Part shown: piece by piece, positions 63,075-64,000 of the stretch
How positions within the stretch are numbered: the first letter of the stretch is position 1
How the letters are laid out: each line of letters opens with the position of its first letter
Assembly (NCBI RefSeq): GCF_014595975.1
Contig: NZ_JABWGQ010000035.1
Location: forward strand, 28,182 to 92,181
From: Sphingopyxis sp. LK2115
GTDB lineage: Bacteria > Pseudomonadota > Alphaproteobacteria > Sphingomonadales > Sphingomonadaceae
Direction of reading: 5' to 3'
Length of the DNA stretch: 64,000 nucleotides
The notes under the pieces: model-generated
Told to the model about the DNA's origin: nothing
The model's database searches: none
The model's input: only the letters and a program-made list of their open reading frames with translations
Position numbers and translations under genes: made by a program

Positions 63075-64000
63075 CCGCCAGCAACCCCACCGACAATGCG
63101 TAAAAATTGGAACAATTATAGTCCAGTATCGCACGATAGTTACCGGTCAGCAAATAGGCCGTCCGCCCCGGCCCGTCGGGTTCGAGCAGCGTCGCCAGGA
63201 TATTGCCGTCAGGCCATCGCCCGCCGATCGGCTGAAGCCCCGCCGCGCGCCACTCCGCCATGGTGCGCCAGCGGCTGTGCCGATCGAAAACGCGGGGGCA
63301 GCGCGGGGGCGCCAGGCGGTTGGCGACGGCGGTCCGATCAAAGGCGGCGGGCACGCTCACCGCGATGCCCCACGGCTGCCCCGCGCGCCAGCCAGCGTTG
63401 CGAAGATAGGCGCCGATCGACTCGATCGCGTCGGCCTCGCTCGACCAGATCCGCGCCACCCCGTCGCCATCGCCATCCTCGGCGACACGCAGATAAACCG
63501 ACGGCAGGAATTGCGGATAGCCAAAGGCCCCCGCCCAGCTGCCTTTCAGCACATTGCGCGGGACGCCCCGTTCGACCATCACCATCGTCGCGATCAGCTC
63601 GGGTTCGAACAGGCTGCGACGGCGTCCTTCATAGGCCAGCGTGGCCAGCGCTTCGGGCAGGTCGAAGCTGCCTGTGACCTGACCATAAGCGGTCTCGTGC
63701 CCGTAAATCGCGATCATGATGCTCGTCGGCACGCCCGTTCGCGCCTCGATACGCGAAAGCAGCGGCAGCAACCGGTCGTGGACACGGCGCCCGCCATTGA
63801 TACGCGCGGCATCGACGTGCCGCGCCTTATAGGGCGCGAACGCGGGAATCGGCGTGTTCGGAGTGGGCGGAGACCCCAGATTGTCGCGGTCGAGCGCCAC
63901 GACCCTGGCGTTATAGCGCAGCCCGGCGGTCACCCGATCGAACGTCGCGCGCGACACGCCGCGCGCCTCGGCCTTGGGCCAGAGCGACTGGACATAGGCA
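63058..64000 (-). CDS. Lytic murein transglycosylase (MltB type), 5' end outside window
   Basis: The frame stays open to the right window edge, so the N-terminus is missing; the GTG at 63957 is internal. Upstream of it AYVQSLWPKAEARGVSRATF continues the fold, as expected for MltB-like proteins. Visible motifs are GVPTSIMIAIYGHETAYGQV with the catalytic Glu, ATLAYEGRRRSLFEPELIAT, KGSWAGAFGYPQFLPSVYLR, and YNCSNFYALSVGLLADEIDR at the C-terminus. It cleaves peptidoglycan glycan strands. Its stop overlaps the rlpA start region by 17 bases, linking three cell-wall genes. Confidence 0.93.
   Translation of the reverse strand, partial: AYVQSLWPKAEARGVSRATFDRVTAGLRYNARVVALDRDNLGSPPTPNTPIPAFAPYKARHVDAARINGGRRVHDRLLPLLSRIEARTGVPTSIMIAIYGHETAYGQVTGSFDLPEALATLAYEGRRRSLFEPELIATMVMVERGVPRNVLKGSWAGAFGYPQFLPSVYLRVAEDGDGDGVARIWSSEADAIESIGAYLRNAGWRAGQPWGIAVSVPAAFDRTAVANRLAPPRCPRVFDRHSRWRTMAEWRAAGLQPIGGRWPDGNILATLLEPDGPGRTAYLLTGNYRAILDYNCSNFYALSVGLLADEIDR

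Overview
The window is a GC-rich chromosomal segment from an alphaproteobacterium. It is most likely a sphingomonad, and Sphingopyxis or a close relative is my best guess. The evidence is the gene order: an nuo operon running into birA-coaX-rnj-DUF1467, then ispDF/dusB-ntrBC-ntrYX-hfq-hflX, a double-length Hfq, a NasS/NasT nitrate assimilation cluster, and very frequent ATGA/GTGA stop-start overlaps. I see no rRNA, insertion sequence, prophage or CRISPR array. The left edge cuts nuoA and the right edge cuts a lytic transglycosylase gene.

Bases 1-18686 (+) hold the complex I operon nuoA-N, with three unrecognised small genes inserted (after nuoD, nuoG and nuoH). It is followed by biotin ligase, type III pantothenate kinase, RNase J and a DUF1467 membrane protein. 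Bases 18854-28234 are mixed: a long membrane-anchored coiled-coil protein, an Hpt-like protein without its histidine, a TPR protein with a strong terminator, an Lrp regulator, a histidine kinase with an eroded ATPase domain, a deacetylase-like protein, a CAU tRNA, an M20 peptidase and tRNA-Pro(UGG). Bases 28296-35029 carry an Ala-rich small lipoprotein, EttA, a thioesterase, a beta carbonic anhydrase, LipA, a RatA-like START protein, CinA and IspDF.

Bases 35105-44330 (+) are the nitrogen-regulation block dusB-ntrB-ntrC-ntrY-ntrX-hfq-hflX. NtrC keeps GAFTGA but NtrX lacks it. Hfq is two Sm domains in one chain. MazG converges on hflX. Bases 45244-55983 (-) form the nitrate assimilation locus. 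In transcription order it runs nasT, nasS, a leader RNA with two A..G hexaloop hairpins and an intrinsic terminator (an ANTAR antitermination target), narK, an alginate-export-type porin, nirB, nirD, nasA and cobA. This gives one route: porin, inner-membrane transporter, nitrate reductase, siroheme nitrite reductase and siroheme supply, switched by NasS/NasT.

Bases 56102-64000 (-) are housekeeping genes read right to left: lytic transglycosylase, RlpA, D,D-carboxypeptidase, tmk, holB, metG, tatD, an MBL-fold hydrolase and a 58-residue membrane protein. The items most worth a second look are the ANTAR leader, the accessory genes inside the complex I operon, apparent CTGA-coupled starts of birA and hflX, the tandem Hfq, and the degenerate phosphorelay-like pair.
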